Below are positions 37,133 to 46,372 of a stretch of DNA of 64,000 nucleotides, piece after piece. Below the pieces are notes generated by a model that worked only from the letters and a program-made list of their open reading frames with translations, had not been told where the DNA came from and searched no databases. The position numbers and the translations under genes are program-made. Location: the NCBI RefSeq assembly GCF_018642165.1, contig NZ_JAHHZM010000006.1, positions 124,001-188,000 of the forward strand, given 5' to 3'. The first letter of the stretch is position 1, and every line of letters starts with the position of its first letter. Origin of the DNA: Echinicola shivajiensis. Its GTDB lineage: Bacteria > Bacteroidota > Bacteroidia > Cytophagales > Cyclobacteriaceae.

Positions 37133-39205
37133 ATGGTAAGGATTTTAACGATAACAGCATGGTTTATCATCATAATATTGTCCAATACGAATATTTTTGC
37201 CCAAGGAACCATCAAGGTGGCCTGTGTAGGAAATTCTGTCACCTATGGTGCGGGTATTAAAGATAGGGAGCTAAATTCCTATCCAGCCCAGTTACAAAAG
37301 CTGCTTGGAGAAGCTTATACTGTAAAGAATTTTGGACATAGTGGAGCAACTTTGCTCCGCAAGGGCCATCATCCCTACTATTTGACTGATGAATTCAAGG
37401 AGGTGGTTAGATTTGATGCGGATATTGCTGTTATCCATTTGGGTTTGAATGATACGGATCCCCGTAATTGGCCGAATTATAGATTGGATTTTAAAAGGGA
37501 TTATTCTTGGTTAATTGATACCCTAAGAGTCTCTAATCCCAAAATGGAAATCCATGTGGCTATCTTAAGTCCTATTTTTAGTGGGCATCCGAGGTTTAAG
37601 TCAGGAACCCGGGATTGGCACAGTGAAATTCGTGAACAAATAATAGAGCTTTCAAAAGCTAATAATGTATATCTAATTGATTTTTATCAGCCATTCATTT
37701 CTAGGCCAGACCTATTCCCTGATCAGGTTCATCCCAATAAAGAAGGAGCAAAAATAATGGCAGAGCGGGTTTATGCCAATTTGAAAAATGATTTTGGAGG
37801 TCTTCGTATGACATCGATATTTGGGGATGGTATGGTGCTGCAGCGTGGGGACAGTATTCCTGTTTTTGGAAAGGGTGATCCAGGTAAACTAGTTGAGGTT
37901 AGTCTTTATGATAAATCAGCAAAAGTAAAGGTGGATCCCCAAGGTGAATGGATGGTGTATTTGAAAGATATAGCTGTTGGTGGACCTTATAAATTATCTA
38001 TTCAGCAGGAAGATCAAATACTCAATTATACGGATGTAATGGTCGGTGATGTTTGGCTATGTATGGGGCAATCCAATATGGCTTTTCCTCTAAATTCATC
38101 AGTTTCTTGGGCAGAGGAAAGCTTATCTAAAGAAGAAACAAATATGCGTCTGTTTCAATATTTGCCTAATAAAGAAACCAATAACGCGTCTTGGGACAGC
38201 CTTACCTTAACTCAGGTGAACGAATTGTCCTATTTTACCAGTAAATGGAATGTTGATAAATCCGGGTTTTCTGCAGTTTCATACCATTTTGGAAAGGAAT
38301 TGTCAAAGGAGGTAGTTGTTCCCATTGGCATAATTCAGCTGGCATTGGGAGGAGCCCCAATTGAATCATTTATATCGAGAGAGGTGCTAATGAAGGATGA
38401 TTTATTGGTAGATATGTTGCATGATTGGGAAAATTCTGACTTTATCATGCCATGGGTGAGAGAAAGAGCAAAAGTAAATTTATCATCTAAATGGAATTCA
38501 ACGCAAAGGCATCCTTATGAACCGTCATACATTTATGATGCTGCTTTGAGAAAAATTATTCCTTTTGGGATTAAAGGGATTCTTTGGTACCAAGGTGAAA
38601 GTAATGCCCATAACCCTGAATTATATGTTAGGCAATTTCAAGCCATGATTGAGGATTATCGCCTTAAATGGAAAAATCTCACGCTTCCTATTTATTTTGT
38701 ACAACTTCCTAGCCTTGCACGACCTTCATGGCCTACTTTTAGAAATATGCAACAAGAATTAAATTATACTCTCCCAAATTCTCATATGATAGTCACATTG
38801 GACCTTGGTGATTCACTGGATGTGCATCCCAAGGCAAAAAAAGAAGTGGGACGAAGGTTAGCTTTGAGTGCCATGGGTAATGGATATGGAATGGAGGTTT
38901 TGTCAAAAGGACCTGAACTGGAGCATATTAAATTCAATGGAGATAAACTAGTTCTCATTTTCAAGAATGCTGGTAGCTTACAAACCAATAATGGAGGCCC
39001 GGTTTTAGGGTTTGAGTTATTGAGTGATCAAGGGAAAAGGTTTCCTGTAATAGGAAGAATAGAGAAAGATACGGTGGTTTTACCTGTTCCTGATAATATT
39101 TTACTTTCCAAAGTCCTATATGGTTTTGAGCCGTTCAGTCGGGGGAATTTGGTCAATGAGGCTAATTTACCATTAGGGACAAGCGAATATAAAATTGAAA
39201 AATAA
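37133..39205 (+). CDS. Two-domain sialate O-acetylesterase
   Basis: Removes O-acetyl groups that block sialidase or aldolase action; exported. The 690 residues start with a signal peptide (ending near IFAQ24). Residues about 26-220 are an SGNH hydrolase with S35 in GNSVTYG, HLGLNDTDP near 104 and DQVHPN near 199. Residues about 225-690 are the sialate O-acetylesterase domain with S314 in MGQSNM, WYQGESN near 484, and a DVHP motif near 563. The two-catalytic-domain layout resembles the NanS esterase known from Tannerella forsythia. Last gene of the sialic-acid PUL. Confidence 0.88.
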   Translation: MVRILTITAWFIIIILSNTNIFAQGTIKVACVGNSVTYGAGIKDRELNSYPAQLQKLLGEAYTVKNFGHSGATLLRKGHHPYYLTDEFKEVVRFDADIAVIHLGLNDTDPRNWPNYRLDFKRDYSWLIDTLRVSNPKMEIHVAILSPIFSGHPRFKSGTRDWHSEIREQIIELSKANNVYLIDFYQPFISRPDLFPDQVHPNKEGAKIMAERVYANLKNDFGGLRMTSIFGDGMVLQRGDSIPVFGKGDPGKLVEVSLYDKSAKVKVDPQGEWMVYLKDIAVGGPYKLSIQQEDQILNYTDVMVGDVWLCMGQSNMAFPLNSSVSWAEESLSKEETNMRLFQYLPNKETNNASWDSLTLTQVNELSYFTSKWNVDKSGFSAVSYHFGKELSKEVVVPIGIIQLALGGAPIESFISREVLMKDDLLVDMLHDWENSDFIMPWVRERAKVNLSSKWNSTQRHPYEPSYIYDAALRKIIPFGIKGILWYQGESNAHNPELYVRQFQAMIEDYRLKWKNLTLPIYFVQLPSLARPSWPTFRNMQQELNYTLPNSHMIVTLDLGDSLDVHPKAKKEVGRRLALSAMGNGYGMEVLSKGPELEHIKFNGDKLVLIFKNAGSLQTNNGGPVLGFELLSDQGKRFPVIGRIEKDTVVLPVPDNILLSKVLYGFEPFSRGNLVNEANLPLGTSEYKIEK

Positions 39206-39613
39206 TACTATCCGTTAAATTTTTATTACTTCGAAAATCCGTTTTTAAAATATTCTTGAGGGTTTAAATTTCGTAATAATGAATTTTAAAATACCAATTT
39301 ATGAATTTTTAAACAGGCAAAGAGAATTAATAGGAGCTGCTTTTTAAAGAAAGTTAAATTGGATGTTTTTTAATTTTTTTTGGATTGAAATTATATTTTT
39401 TGAATGCCTTTAAGTTTGGTCTTTGCCAATATTTGCCAAAAGTTGGCATTGATTAAGGCTAATTGCCATAAAAGGGCGCAATTGTAATGTATTTTTAATT
39501 GACTGGATATATGAAAATAATCAATGGGATTCCAGTCTTGTTAATTTGTTTTTTAAAAGTAAACGATTGACAAATCTGTCCATGTTAACTAAATCCATGA
39601 AAACTAAATAATT
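39206..39613. other. Intergenic region with phased TTGCCA repeats
   Basis: This 408-bp AT-rich stretch shows no coding potential. It holds a TAnnTTTG match (TAAGTTTG, 39411-39418) and immediately after it the phased repeat at 39423-39469. A clear hairpin terminator for the esterase gene was not found. Confidence 0.55.
39423..39469. promoter_or_regulatory. 10-bp-phased TTGCCA repeat, candidate operator
   Basis: TTGCCAA at 39423 and 39433, the inverted form TTGGCA at 39443, and TTGCCAT at 39463 all start on a strict 10-bp register. TGCCAA-AAG-TTGGCA (39434-39448) forms an inverted repeat. All copies therefore face the same side of the helix, as in a multimeric regulator site. It lies about 145 bp upstream of the first sulfatase. 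Confidence 0.5.
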
Positions 39614-41167
39614 ATGAAAAGAACTGCATTAATTCTCTGTTTAACACTGGTCTTTAGTGGACTCTTGGCTCAAGAAAAGCCAAATATTCTAGTGATTATG
39701 GGAGACGATATAGGCTATTGGAATTTAAGTTATAATAATAAAGGAATGATGGGGTATATGACCCCCAACATTGATAAACTTGCTGCAGAGGGAGCAACTT
39801 TCACAGATTATTATGCCGAACAATCCTGTACTGCTGGTAGAGCAGCCTTTATTACAGGTCAAATGCCCGTTAGGACTGGAATGACTAAAGTAGGCATTCC
39901 GGGTGCGACCTTGGGAATTCAACCTGAGGATCCCACTTTGGCAGAACTTTTAAAACCTTTAGGGTATGCTACTGGACAATTTGGAAAAAATCATTTGGGT
40001 GATTTGGATGAGTTTTTGCCCACCAACCATGGTTTTGATGAATTTTTTGGGAACCTATACCATTTGAATGCAGAGGAAACACCAGAAAATCCATACTATC
40101 CTAAGAATCCAGAATTTAGAAAGCAGTTTGGTCCTAGAGGGGTTATAAGAAGTTCTGCGGATGGTAGTGTCGAAGATACAGGGCCATTGACCAAGAAAAG
40201 AATGGAGACGATTGATCAGGAAGTGCTGGATGCTACTACGGATTTTATTGATAGACAGGTTAACAATGATAAGCCATTTTTTGTATGGTTCAATACAACC
40301 CGAATGCACTATGTGACCCACGTACCAGAGGAATATGCTGGTAAAACAGGGCTTAGTGAATATGCTGATGGTATGGTTCAGCATGATGATCAGATAGGCA
40401 AGTTATTGAACAAATTGGAGGAACTTGGTGTAGACGATAACACCATTGTCATTTACACTACGGATAACGGACCTCATTTTAACATGTGGCCTGACGGAGG
40501 AATAACACCATTTAGGGGTGAAAAGAACACCAATTGGGATGGAGGTTACAGGGTACCTTGTATAATAAAGTGGCCAGGAAAAATCCCTGCCGGTAAAGTG
40601 TTTAATGAAATTGTTTCTGGTAATGATTGGCTACCTACATTAATGGCGGCAGTGGGAGATGACAACATCAAGGAAAAGTTGATGTCTGGCTATCAGGTAG
40701 GAAATATGAACTATAAGGTGCATTTAGATGGCTATAATCTTTTACCTTTTTTAACTGGTGAAAGAGAAATAGGTAGGGACCAATACGGAGCCACTAATTG
40801 GCCTCGTAGGGAATTTTTCTATTGGAATGATGATGGACAATTGGTTGCCATGCGCTATGACCGTTGGAAATTGGTATTTATGGAGCAACAGTCCTCCAAG
40901 TTTGGAGTTTGGATGTACCCATTCGTTCAACTAAGAATTCCTCTAATATTTGATTTGAGAATGGATCCTTTTGAAAGGGCTCAACACAATTCCAACAGTT
41001 ATTATGAATGGATGGAAGGAATCATTCAGTTTGCAGGTGGCGCTTCACAAGTCATTGCCGGTAAAATGATCTCTTCTTTTCAGGAATATCCCCCAAGACA
41101 AAAACCTTCTTCATTTAATCTTGATGAAGTTATGGAATCTTTGACTGCTGGTCAAAAGGGTAACTAA
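39614..41167 (+). CDS. Type I sulfatase (formylglycine-dependent, CTAGR motif)
   Basis: Exported sulfatase of the S1/alkaline-phosphatase fold. The 517 residues have a signal peptide (ending near GLLAQ20), metal site start NILVIMGDDIG, and C72 in CTAGR, which fits the C-x-[PA]-x-R signal for conversion to formylglycine but is not the common CSPSR. GKNHLGD near 124 and IYTTDNGPH near 281 are further active-site segments. It is closely related along its length to the next gene, indicating tandem duplication. The sulfated substrate is unknown, and no formylglycine-generating enzyme is encoded in the window. Confidence 0.92.
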   Translation: MKRTALILCLTLVFSGLLAQEKPNILVIMGDDIGYWNLSYNNKGMMGYMTPNIDKLAAEGATFTDYYAEQSCTAGRAAFITGQMPVRTGMTKVGIPGATLGIQPEDPTLAELLKPLGYATGQFGKNHLGDLDEFLPTNHGFDEFFGNLYHLNAEETPENPYYPKNPEFRKQFGPRGVIRSSADGSVEDTGPLTKKRMETIDQEVLDATTDFIDRQVNNDKPFFVWFNTTRMHYVTHVPEEYAGKTGLSEYADGMVQHDDQIGKLLNKLEELGVDDNTIVIYTTDNGPHFNMWPDGGITPFRGEKNTNWDGGYRVPCIIKWPGKIPAGKVFNEIVSGNDWLPTLMAAVGDDNIKEKLMSGYQVGNMNYKVHLDGYNLLPFLTGEREIGRDQYGATNWPRREFFYWNDDGQLVAMRYDRWKLVFMEQQSSKFGVWMYPFVQLRIPLIFDLRMDPFERAQHNSNSYYEWMEGIIQFAGGASQVIAGKMISSFQEYPPRQKPSSFNLDEVMESLTAGQKGN

Positions 41168-41281
41168 TGCCTAGTTGAGGTTAACCAAAAGGATTCTCGG
41201 ATTATTCAAAACAGTATATTTTTTCTAGATAGGCAATGGAGGGTAGCTTAAATAATTGAAACTTAAATAATCTAATAAGCT

Positions 41282-42790
41282 ATGAAAAAAATAACTTTAG
41301 TAATTATTATAACAATGGTCTTTGGGGCTATTTATGCCCAAGACAAACCCAATATCCTGGTGATATGGGGTGATGATATAGGGTGGGCGAATGTCAGCGT
41401 CTATAATCATGGGATGATGGGATATAAAACACCCAATATAGACCGCATAGCTAAAGAAGGTGCGATGTTTACTGATTGGTATGCGCAGCAGTCCTGTACG
41501 GCTGGTAGAGCGGCTTTTATCTTGGGCCAACATCCTTTTAGAACTGGTTTGTTGACCATTGGTATGCCTGGCGCCAAACAAGGTATTCAAGACAATCAAC
41601 CGACCATAGCCGAGTTATTGAAGCCTCATGGCTATATGTCCGGTCAATTCGGAAAGAATCACCTGGGCGATAGGGATGAACATTTACCAACCAATCATGG
41701 ATTTGATGAGTTTTTCGGAAACCTTTATCATTTAAATGCAGAAGAAGAACCGGAAAGCTATTATTATCCAAAGGATCCTGAATTTCATGAAAAATATGGT
41801 CCAAGGGGTGTGATTCACTCTTATGCTGATGGCAGGATGGAAGATACAGGCCCATTGACCAGAAAGCGTATGGAAACAGCTGATCAGGAATTTACCGATG
41901 CTGCTATTGATTTTATCGAAAGAACGCATGCAGCTGGTAAGCCTTTCTTTGTGTGGTTGAGTGCGACTAGAATGCACGTTTGGACACACTTAAAAGAAGA
42001 AAGTGTTGGGGTTACAGGAATTGGCTTATATCCTGATGGAATGGTAGAACATGACAAGGCTATAGGTAGGGTTTTGGCCAAGCTCGAAGAGCTGGGAATC
42101 ATAGATAATACCATCATCATGTATTCTACTGATAATGGCGCAGAGAAATTCACATGGCCTGATGGAGGTACTACTCCATTTGCAGGTGAAAAAGGCAGTA
42201 CTTGGGAGGGTGGATTCAGAGCTCCTTGTGTCATTCGGTGGCCAGGAGTGATTGAACCAGGAACGATCTATAATGATATTTTCTCACATGAGGATATGAT
42301 GCCAACCTTGGTAGCAGCTGCAGGAGAACCTAATGTTAAGGAAAAGTTATTGACTGGATATCAAGCAAACGGCAAGAATTTCAAAGCTCATTTAGATGGA
42401 TATAATTTGATGCCTTATTTCAAAGGAGAGCTTGATGAATCTCCTAGGCATGAAATCTTTTATTTTGATGCTGGAGGTAATCTGAATGCTATCCGTTATA
42501 ACAATTGGAAACTGCACTTCACCATTATGGAAGGATCAATCAATGAGGCTTATCGCAAGCAGCCTAGCTGGCCAATTGTGATCAACTTAAGAGCTGATCC
42601 GTATGAGGTTTCTTGGAAGTCCGCTTTGTATACCAGATGGTATGCGGATAATATGTGGTTGTTTGTTCCTGCTCAGGAGTATGCTGCTGAGTTCTTGGCT
42701 ACATTCAAGGATTTTCCACCTGTTAAGGGTGGATCGTTGTCCATTGATGCTGTGGTTCAAAGCATGACAGCGCACCCAAGTGCACAATAA
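41282..42790 (+). CDS. Type I sulfatase, tandem paralogue
   Basis: Second exported formylglycine-dependent sulfatase, 502 residues, signal peptide ending near IYAQ20. C72 lies in QQSCTAGRAAF at the same residue position as in the upstream copy. GDDIGWANVSVYNHGMMGY, GKNHLGDRDEHLPTNHGFDE and YSTDNGAEKF are the corresponding active-site segments. Long blocks are shared with the first copy, but the C-terminal third differs, so specificities may differ. It follows the first copy by 114 bp and is closed by the terminator at 42808. Confidence 0.92.
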   Translation: MKKITLVIIITMVFGAIYAQDKPNILVIWGDDIGWANVSVYNHGMMGYKTPNIDRIAKEGAMFTDWYAQQSCTAGRAAFILGQHPFRTGLLTIGMPGAKQGIQDNQPTIAELLKPHGYMSGQFGKNHLGDRDEHLPTNHGFDEFFGNLYHLNAEEEPESYYYPKDPEFHEKYGPRGVIHSYADGRMEDTGPLTRKRMETADQEFTDAAIDFIERTHAAGKPFFVWLSATRMHVWTHLKEESVGVTGIGLYPDGMVEHDKAIGRVLAKLEELGIIDNTIIMYSTDNGAEKFTWPDGGTTPFAGEKGSTWEGGFRAPCVIRWPGVIEPGTIYNDIFSHEDMMPTLVAAAGEPNVKEKLLTGYQANGKNFKAHLDGYNLMPYFKGELDESPRHEIFYFDAGGNLNAIRYNNWKLHFTIMEGSINEAYRKQPSWPIVINLRADPYEVSWKSALYTRWYADNMWLFVPAQEYAAEFLATFKDFPPVKGGSLSIDAVVQSMTAHPSAQ

Positions 42791-42807
42791 TTGGATAATA
42801 AGAAATC

Positions 42808-42845
42808 AACATCGGACAGGTATCATCCTGTCCGATGTTATTTTA
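42808..42845 (+). terminator. Terminator after the sulfatase pair
   Basis: The 13-bp perfect stem AACATCGGACAGG / CCTGTCCGATGTT has a 6-nt loop and is followed by ATTTTATG. Confidence 0.75.
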
Positions 42846-42877
42846 TGAAATAGCATTTAAACATAAATAATGCTAAT

Positions 42878-43909
42878 ATGAAAAGATATCATAGTTTATA
42901 CTTGTTGAGTTTCATGCTAGTGGTTGGAGCATGCCATTCCCCTCAAAATGTAGAGAAGGAAGCTTCAGAAACTGTTTTAGTGGAGGAAACTCCTGTATTG
43001 GATTCTTGGAATGATCCCGCAAAATCAAAAATCACCTCATGGGTAGAGGCAGTTACCAATTCTTCAGCTTCATCATTTATTCCTGAAAGGGACAGGATAG
43101 CTGTTTTTGATAATGATGGCACTTTATGGACAGAACAACCCATTTATTTTCAGGTGGCCTTTGCCATAGATGAAATCAAAAGAATGGCTCCCGATCATCC
43201 TGAATGGTCTAGCCAAGGACCTTTCAAACCTTTATTAGAGGGAGATATTCCAGGTTTTTTGGCAGGAGGAGAAAAAGCCTTGGGTTCACTACTGGCCACT
43301 ACCCACACCGGAATGACCACCGATGAATTTGACAAAAGGGTCAAAGCATGGATGAAAACGGCTACACATCCTGACACGGGCAAACATTATAATGAGATGA
43401 TTTTTCAGCCTATGTTGGAATTGTTAGACTATTTAAGGGCTAATGGATTTAAAACATTTATTGTTTCAGGTGGAGGCATTGACTTTATGAGAGCTTGGAC
43501 TGAGGAAACTTATGGAATTCCTCCTTATCAGGTAGTTGGCTCATTGAGTGGACTATCTTATGAAATGGATGGAGAAACACCAGTGTTAAACAAATTGCCC
43601 GAGCTGTATTTTAATGATGATAAAGCCGGTAAACCCGTAGGGATTTCAAGAAGCATAGGAAAACGACCTGTATTTGCTGCTGGTAATAGTGATGGGGATT
43701 ATCAAATGCTGCAATATACATCTACTGGTTCAGGGGAAAGGTTTGGGATGTACATCCACCATACCGACTCTGTGAGGGAATATGCATACGATCGAGAGTC
43801 GCATATAGGTCAGCTAAATAAAGGCTTGGATGATGCGGAAAAATATAATTGGATGATTGTGGACATGGCCAAGGATTGGAAATTGATTTATCCGTATGAA
43901 TTGAAATAA
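42878..43909 (+). CDS. HAD-superfamily hydrolase, lipoprotein
   Basis: Putative extracytoplasmic phosphatase of the haloacid dehalogenase superfamily. The 343 residues carry a lipoprotein signal with C19 (VVGAC), motif I DNDGTLW with D78 (nucleophile) and D80, motif II in IVSGGGIDF near 196, a conserved Lys region, and motif IV NSDGDY near 271. Exported HAD proteins are uncommon, and this one sits directly behind two exported sulfatases and 43 bp before the MoxR operon. Substrate unknown; a role in trimming phosphorylated or sulfated sugars is speculation. Confidence 0.85.
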   Translation: MKRYHSLYLLSFMLVVGACHSPQNVEKEASETVLVEETPVLDSWNDPAKSKITSWVEAVTNSSASSFIPERDRIAVFDNDGTLWTEQPIYFQVAFAIDEIKRMAPDHPEWSSQGPFKPLLEGDIPGFLAGGEKALGSLLATTHTGMTTDEFDKRVKAWMKTATHPDTGKHYNEMIFQPMLELLDYLRANGFKTFIVSGGGIDFMRAWTEETYGIPPYQVVGSLSGLSYEMDGETPVLNKLPELYFNDDKAGKPVGISRSIGKRPVFAAGNSDGDYQMLQYTSTGSGERFGMYIHHTDSVREYAYDRESHIGQLNKGLDDAEKYNWMIVDMAKDWKLIYPYELK

Positions 43910-43952
43910 ACTCAATTGGGTTCGCATAAAGCTTATAATAAGGAAGAGATTC

Positions 43953-44918
43953 ATGAGCACATTAGATAGTATAAAGCAATTGCAGCAGCGTATGTCATCA
44001 TCGATTATTGGCCAAGATGAATTGATTCATCGTTTAATTCTGGTTTTACTGGCTGATGGGAATATGTTGTTGGAAGGATTACCAGGTTTGGCAAAAACCC
44101 GGGCCATTAAGTCTTTGGCTAAAGCACTGGAATGTGGATTGAGCAGAATTCAGTTTACGCCAGATCTGCTGCCTTCAGATGTGACAGGGACTGAGATTTA
44201 TCAACCAGAGCTTAAAGAGAAGTTTGTCTTTCAGCAAGGTCCTATTTTCAGTAACCTGATTTTGGCAGATGAAATTAACCGTGCACCAGCAAAGGTTCAG
44301 TCTGCGTTGTTGGAAGCCATGGAGGAAAGACAAGTGTCTGTGGCTGGAAAGACCTATCCAATGGATCCGCTTTTTATGGTAATGGCAACCCAAAACCCTG
44401 TAGAGCAAGAAGGAACTTATCCGCTTCCAGAAGCCCAGATGGATCGTTTTCTGATGCATGTGATGATCGACTATCCAGACGACATAGCAGAATTAGAAAT
44501 TTTGCGGTTAAATCGCGCTGAGCAGAAAAAGGAAAAAGAAAAAGAGGAGACACGGCTTTCTCCAGAGATTATTTTTGAGGCCAGAAAGGAAATCTTTGCA
44601 GTGAGTATTTCTGAAAATATGGAAAAGTACATTGTGGATATTATATCGGCCACAAGATATCCCGAAAAATACAGTGAAGAATTGGCTACTTGGATAGATT
44701 TTGGAGCGAGTCCGCGGGGTAGTATAGCCATTGACCGGGCATGTAGGACTCATGCTTGGATGGAAGGCAGGGACTTTGTTTCTCCAGAAGATATCAGGGC
44801 TGTAGTTCATGATTGTCTTCGACATCGACTGATCCTAAGCTATGAGGCCAATGCAGATGGAATCACTGCTGATAAGGTGTTAGAGACTGTTTTGAAGGAG
44901 GTAGCGGTAGTAGCATAA
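43953..44918 (+). CDS. MoxR-family AAA+ ATPase
   Basis: Cytoplasmic AAA+ chaperone that works with VWA-domain proteins, often in maturation of metalloenzymes or stress resistance. Of 321 residues, Walker A is GLPGLAKT at 42-49 (K48), Walker B is LILADEINR with D106/E107, sensor 1 is ATQNPVEQEGTYPLPEAQ near 148-165, and the arginine-finger/lid region carries GASPRGSIAIDRA. An AGGAAG ribosome-binding site lies just upstream of the ATG. First gene of a six-gene unit whose members mostly overlap, typical for the Bacteroidota Bat (aerotolerance) operon. Confidence 0.93.
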   Translation: MSTLDSIKQLQQRMSSSIIGQDELIHRLILVLLADGNMLLEGLPGLAKTRAIKSLAKALECGLSRIQFTPDLLPSDVTGTEIYQPELKEKFVFQQGPIFSNLILADEINRAPAKVQSALLEAMEERQVSVAGKTYPMDPLFMVMATQNPVEQEGTYPLPEAQMDRFLMHVMIDYPDDIAELEILRLNRAEQKKEKEKEETRLSPEIIFEARKEIFAVSISENMEKYIVDIISATRYPEKYSEELATWIDFGASPRGSIAIDRACRTHAWMEGRDFVSPEDIRAVVHDCLRHRLILSYEANADGITADKVLETVLKEVAVVA

Positions 44919-44930
44919 AAAGCTTAGGCT

Positions 44931-45869
44931 ATGGGGAATGGTAAAGAAATTTTTCCGGAGGATATTTTCATTTCCTTAAAGGAGTTATTAGGGATGGAGC
45001 ACCTTGCGCTACACTTTAGCCTATTGGCCAGAAAGCAAAAAGTCAATAGCATCTTGGGAGGGAAACATGCCTCCAAATTGAGAGGTAGAGGCTTGGATTT
45101 CGAAGAAGTACGGAATTATGTAAACGGGGATGATATAAGGAATATTGATTGGAAAGTAACAGCCAGAACTCATCAAACCCATACCCGGGTATTCACTGAG
45201 GAAAAGGAAAAGCCTGCCTTAATCGTAGTGGACCAGTCCAAATCCATGTTTTTTGGATCGCAGAAATACACCAAATCAGTAGTAGCTGCGAGGTTGGCGG
45301 CCATGGTGGCTTTTAGGGTTTTGAAGGAGGGCGATAGAGTAGGAGGAGTGGTTTTTGCTGATCAAGGCATAGATATCGTTTTTCCCAAGCGGGATAGAAA
45401 AAATATTCTCCGATTTTTTGAAATGATTGTGAATAGAAACCATGAATTGGCGGAATCCTCACCGCTGAAGTTCGAGGAGGCCTTAAAAGAAACATTCAAA
45501 AAAACCAGAAATATAGTGACCCATGATTTTTTGGTGGTCGTGATCAGTGATTTCCTGAGGTATTCTCCACAGCTGACCAAATTCATCGCCCAAATTGCTC
45601 AGCACAATGATGTGCTATTGGCTAAAGTTACGGATCCTATGGAATGGGAAATTCCCGATATCAAGTTTGTAGCTGGCGACAGGGAAAGTCAGGCGGCTAT
45701 TGATGGTGAGAAAAAAAACATAAGAGATAGTCTGCAAAATAGGTTTAAGTCAGACTTTGAAAAATTTAAGGGTGAGATGAAAAAGCATCGGGTGCCCTTG
45801 TTCAGCATCAATACGATAGAACCTGTGGATGTTCAGCTGAAAGATATTTTTAAAGGAGCAGTCAAATGA
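44931..45869 (+). CDS. DUF58 domain protein of the Bat/MoxR operon
   Basis: VWA-like partner of MoxR ATPases, cytoplasmic. The 312 residues contain the DUF58 signature near 50-75 (GRGLDFEEVRNYVNGDDIRN, then DWK) and a MIDAS-like DQSKSM starting at D101. No signal peptide or membrane segment is evident. It lies 12 bp behind moxR and overlaps the next gene by 4 bp (ATGA), so translation is coupled. Function in the complex is not known beyond its constant association with MoxR. Confidence 0.92.
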   Translation: MGNGKEIFPEDIFISLKELLGMEHLALHFSLLARKQKVNSILGGKHASKLRGRGLDFEEVRNYVNGDDIRNIDWKVTARTHQTHTRVFTEEKEKPALIVVDQSKSMFFGSQKYTKSVVAARLAAMVAFRVLKEGDRVGGVVFADQGIDIVFPKRDRKNILRFFEMIVNRNHELAESSPLKFEEALKETFKKTRNIVTHDFLVVVISDFLRYSPQLTKFIAQIAQHNDVLLAKVTDPMEWEIPDIKFVAGDRESQAAIDGEKKNIRDSLQNRFKSDFEKFKGEMKKHRVPLFSINTIEPVDVQLKDIFKGAVK

Positions 45870-46372
45870 GGTATTTATTTCAATCGGACAGCATTCCCAC
45901 AAATGACTCAACTGCCGTGGCCCAATTACTACAAGGAGCGAAGCTTTACGAGCCTGAATCGGTGAAGTTCAGCTTTGAAACAGTTGGATGGACAATTGTA
46001 GGAGTGATATTGTTGTTGGGTGTTTTGGTATTGATGTTTATTGTGGTTAGGCGATATATCCGAAATAAATATAGAAGAGAGGCTTTAAAGAGCATTAAGA
46101 GTATATCAGGGGAAGAGCAGCGTTTATTGGAAGTTTTTGTGGTGCTGAAGAATACTGCCATGAAGACTTTTGGCCGTAAAAAAGTAGGAGGATTATATGG
46201 GCATGATTGGTTGGCATTTTTGGAAAAAACTGGAAAGCAGGTGAAATTCTTGGATAGGGAAGAAGAGTTTCTCTCAGCTTTATACAAGAATGCTTTATTG
46301 TCCCAAGAGGGCAAGCACAAGCTATTGGTCAATGCAGAAAAATGGGTGAAAACACATGCCAGAGAACTTTGA
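45866..46372 (+). CDS. DUF4381-like single-pass membrane protein
   Basis: Small membrane component of the MoxR/VWA operon, 168 residues. A single membrane helix spans about 41-62, followed by a basic cytoplasmic stretch (RRYIRNKYRREALKSI) and a helical domain with TFGRKKVGGLYGHDWLAFLE near 108-127, reminiscent of DUF4381. It overlaps DUF58 by 4 bp and the VWA gene by 17 bp. The name is based on position and these motifs; biochemical role unknown. Confidence 0.75.
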   Translation: MRYLFQSDSIPTNDSTAVAQLLQGAKLYEPESVKFSFETVGWTIVGVILLLGVLVLMFIVVRRYIRNKYRREALKSIKSISGEEQRLLEVFVVLKNTAMKTFGRKKVGGLYGHDWLAFLEKTGKQVKFLDREEEFLSALYKNALLSQEGKHKLLVNAEKWVKTHAREL

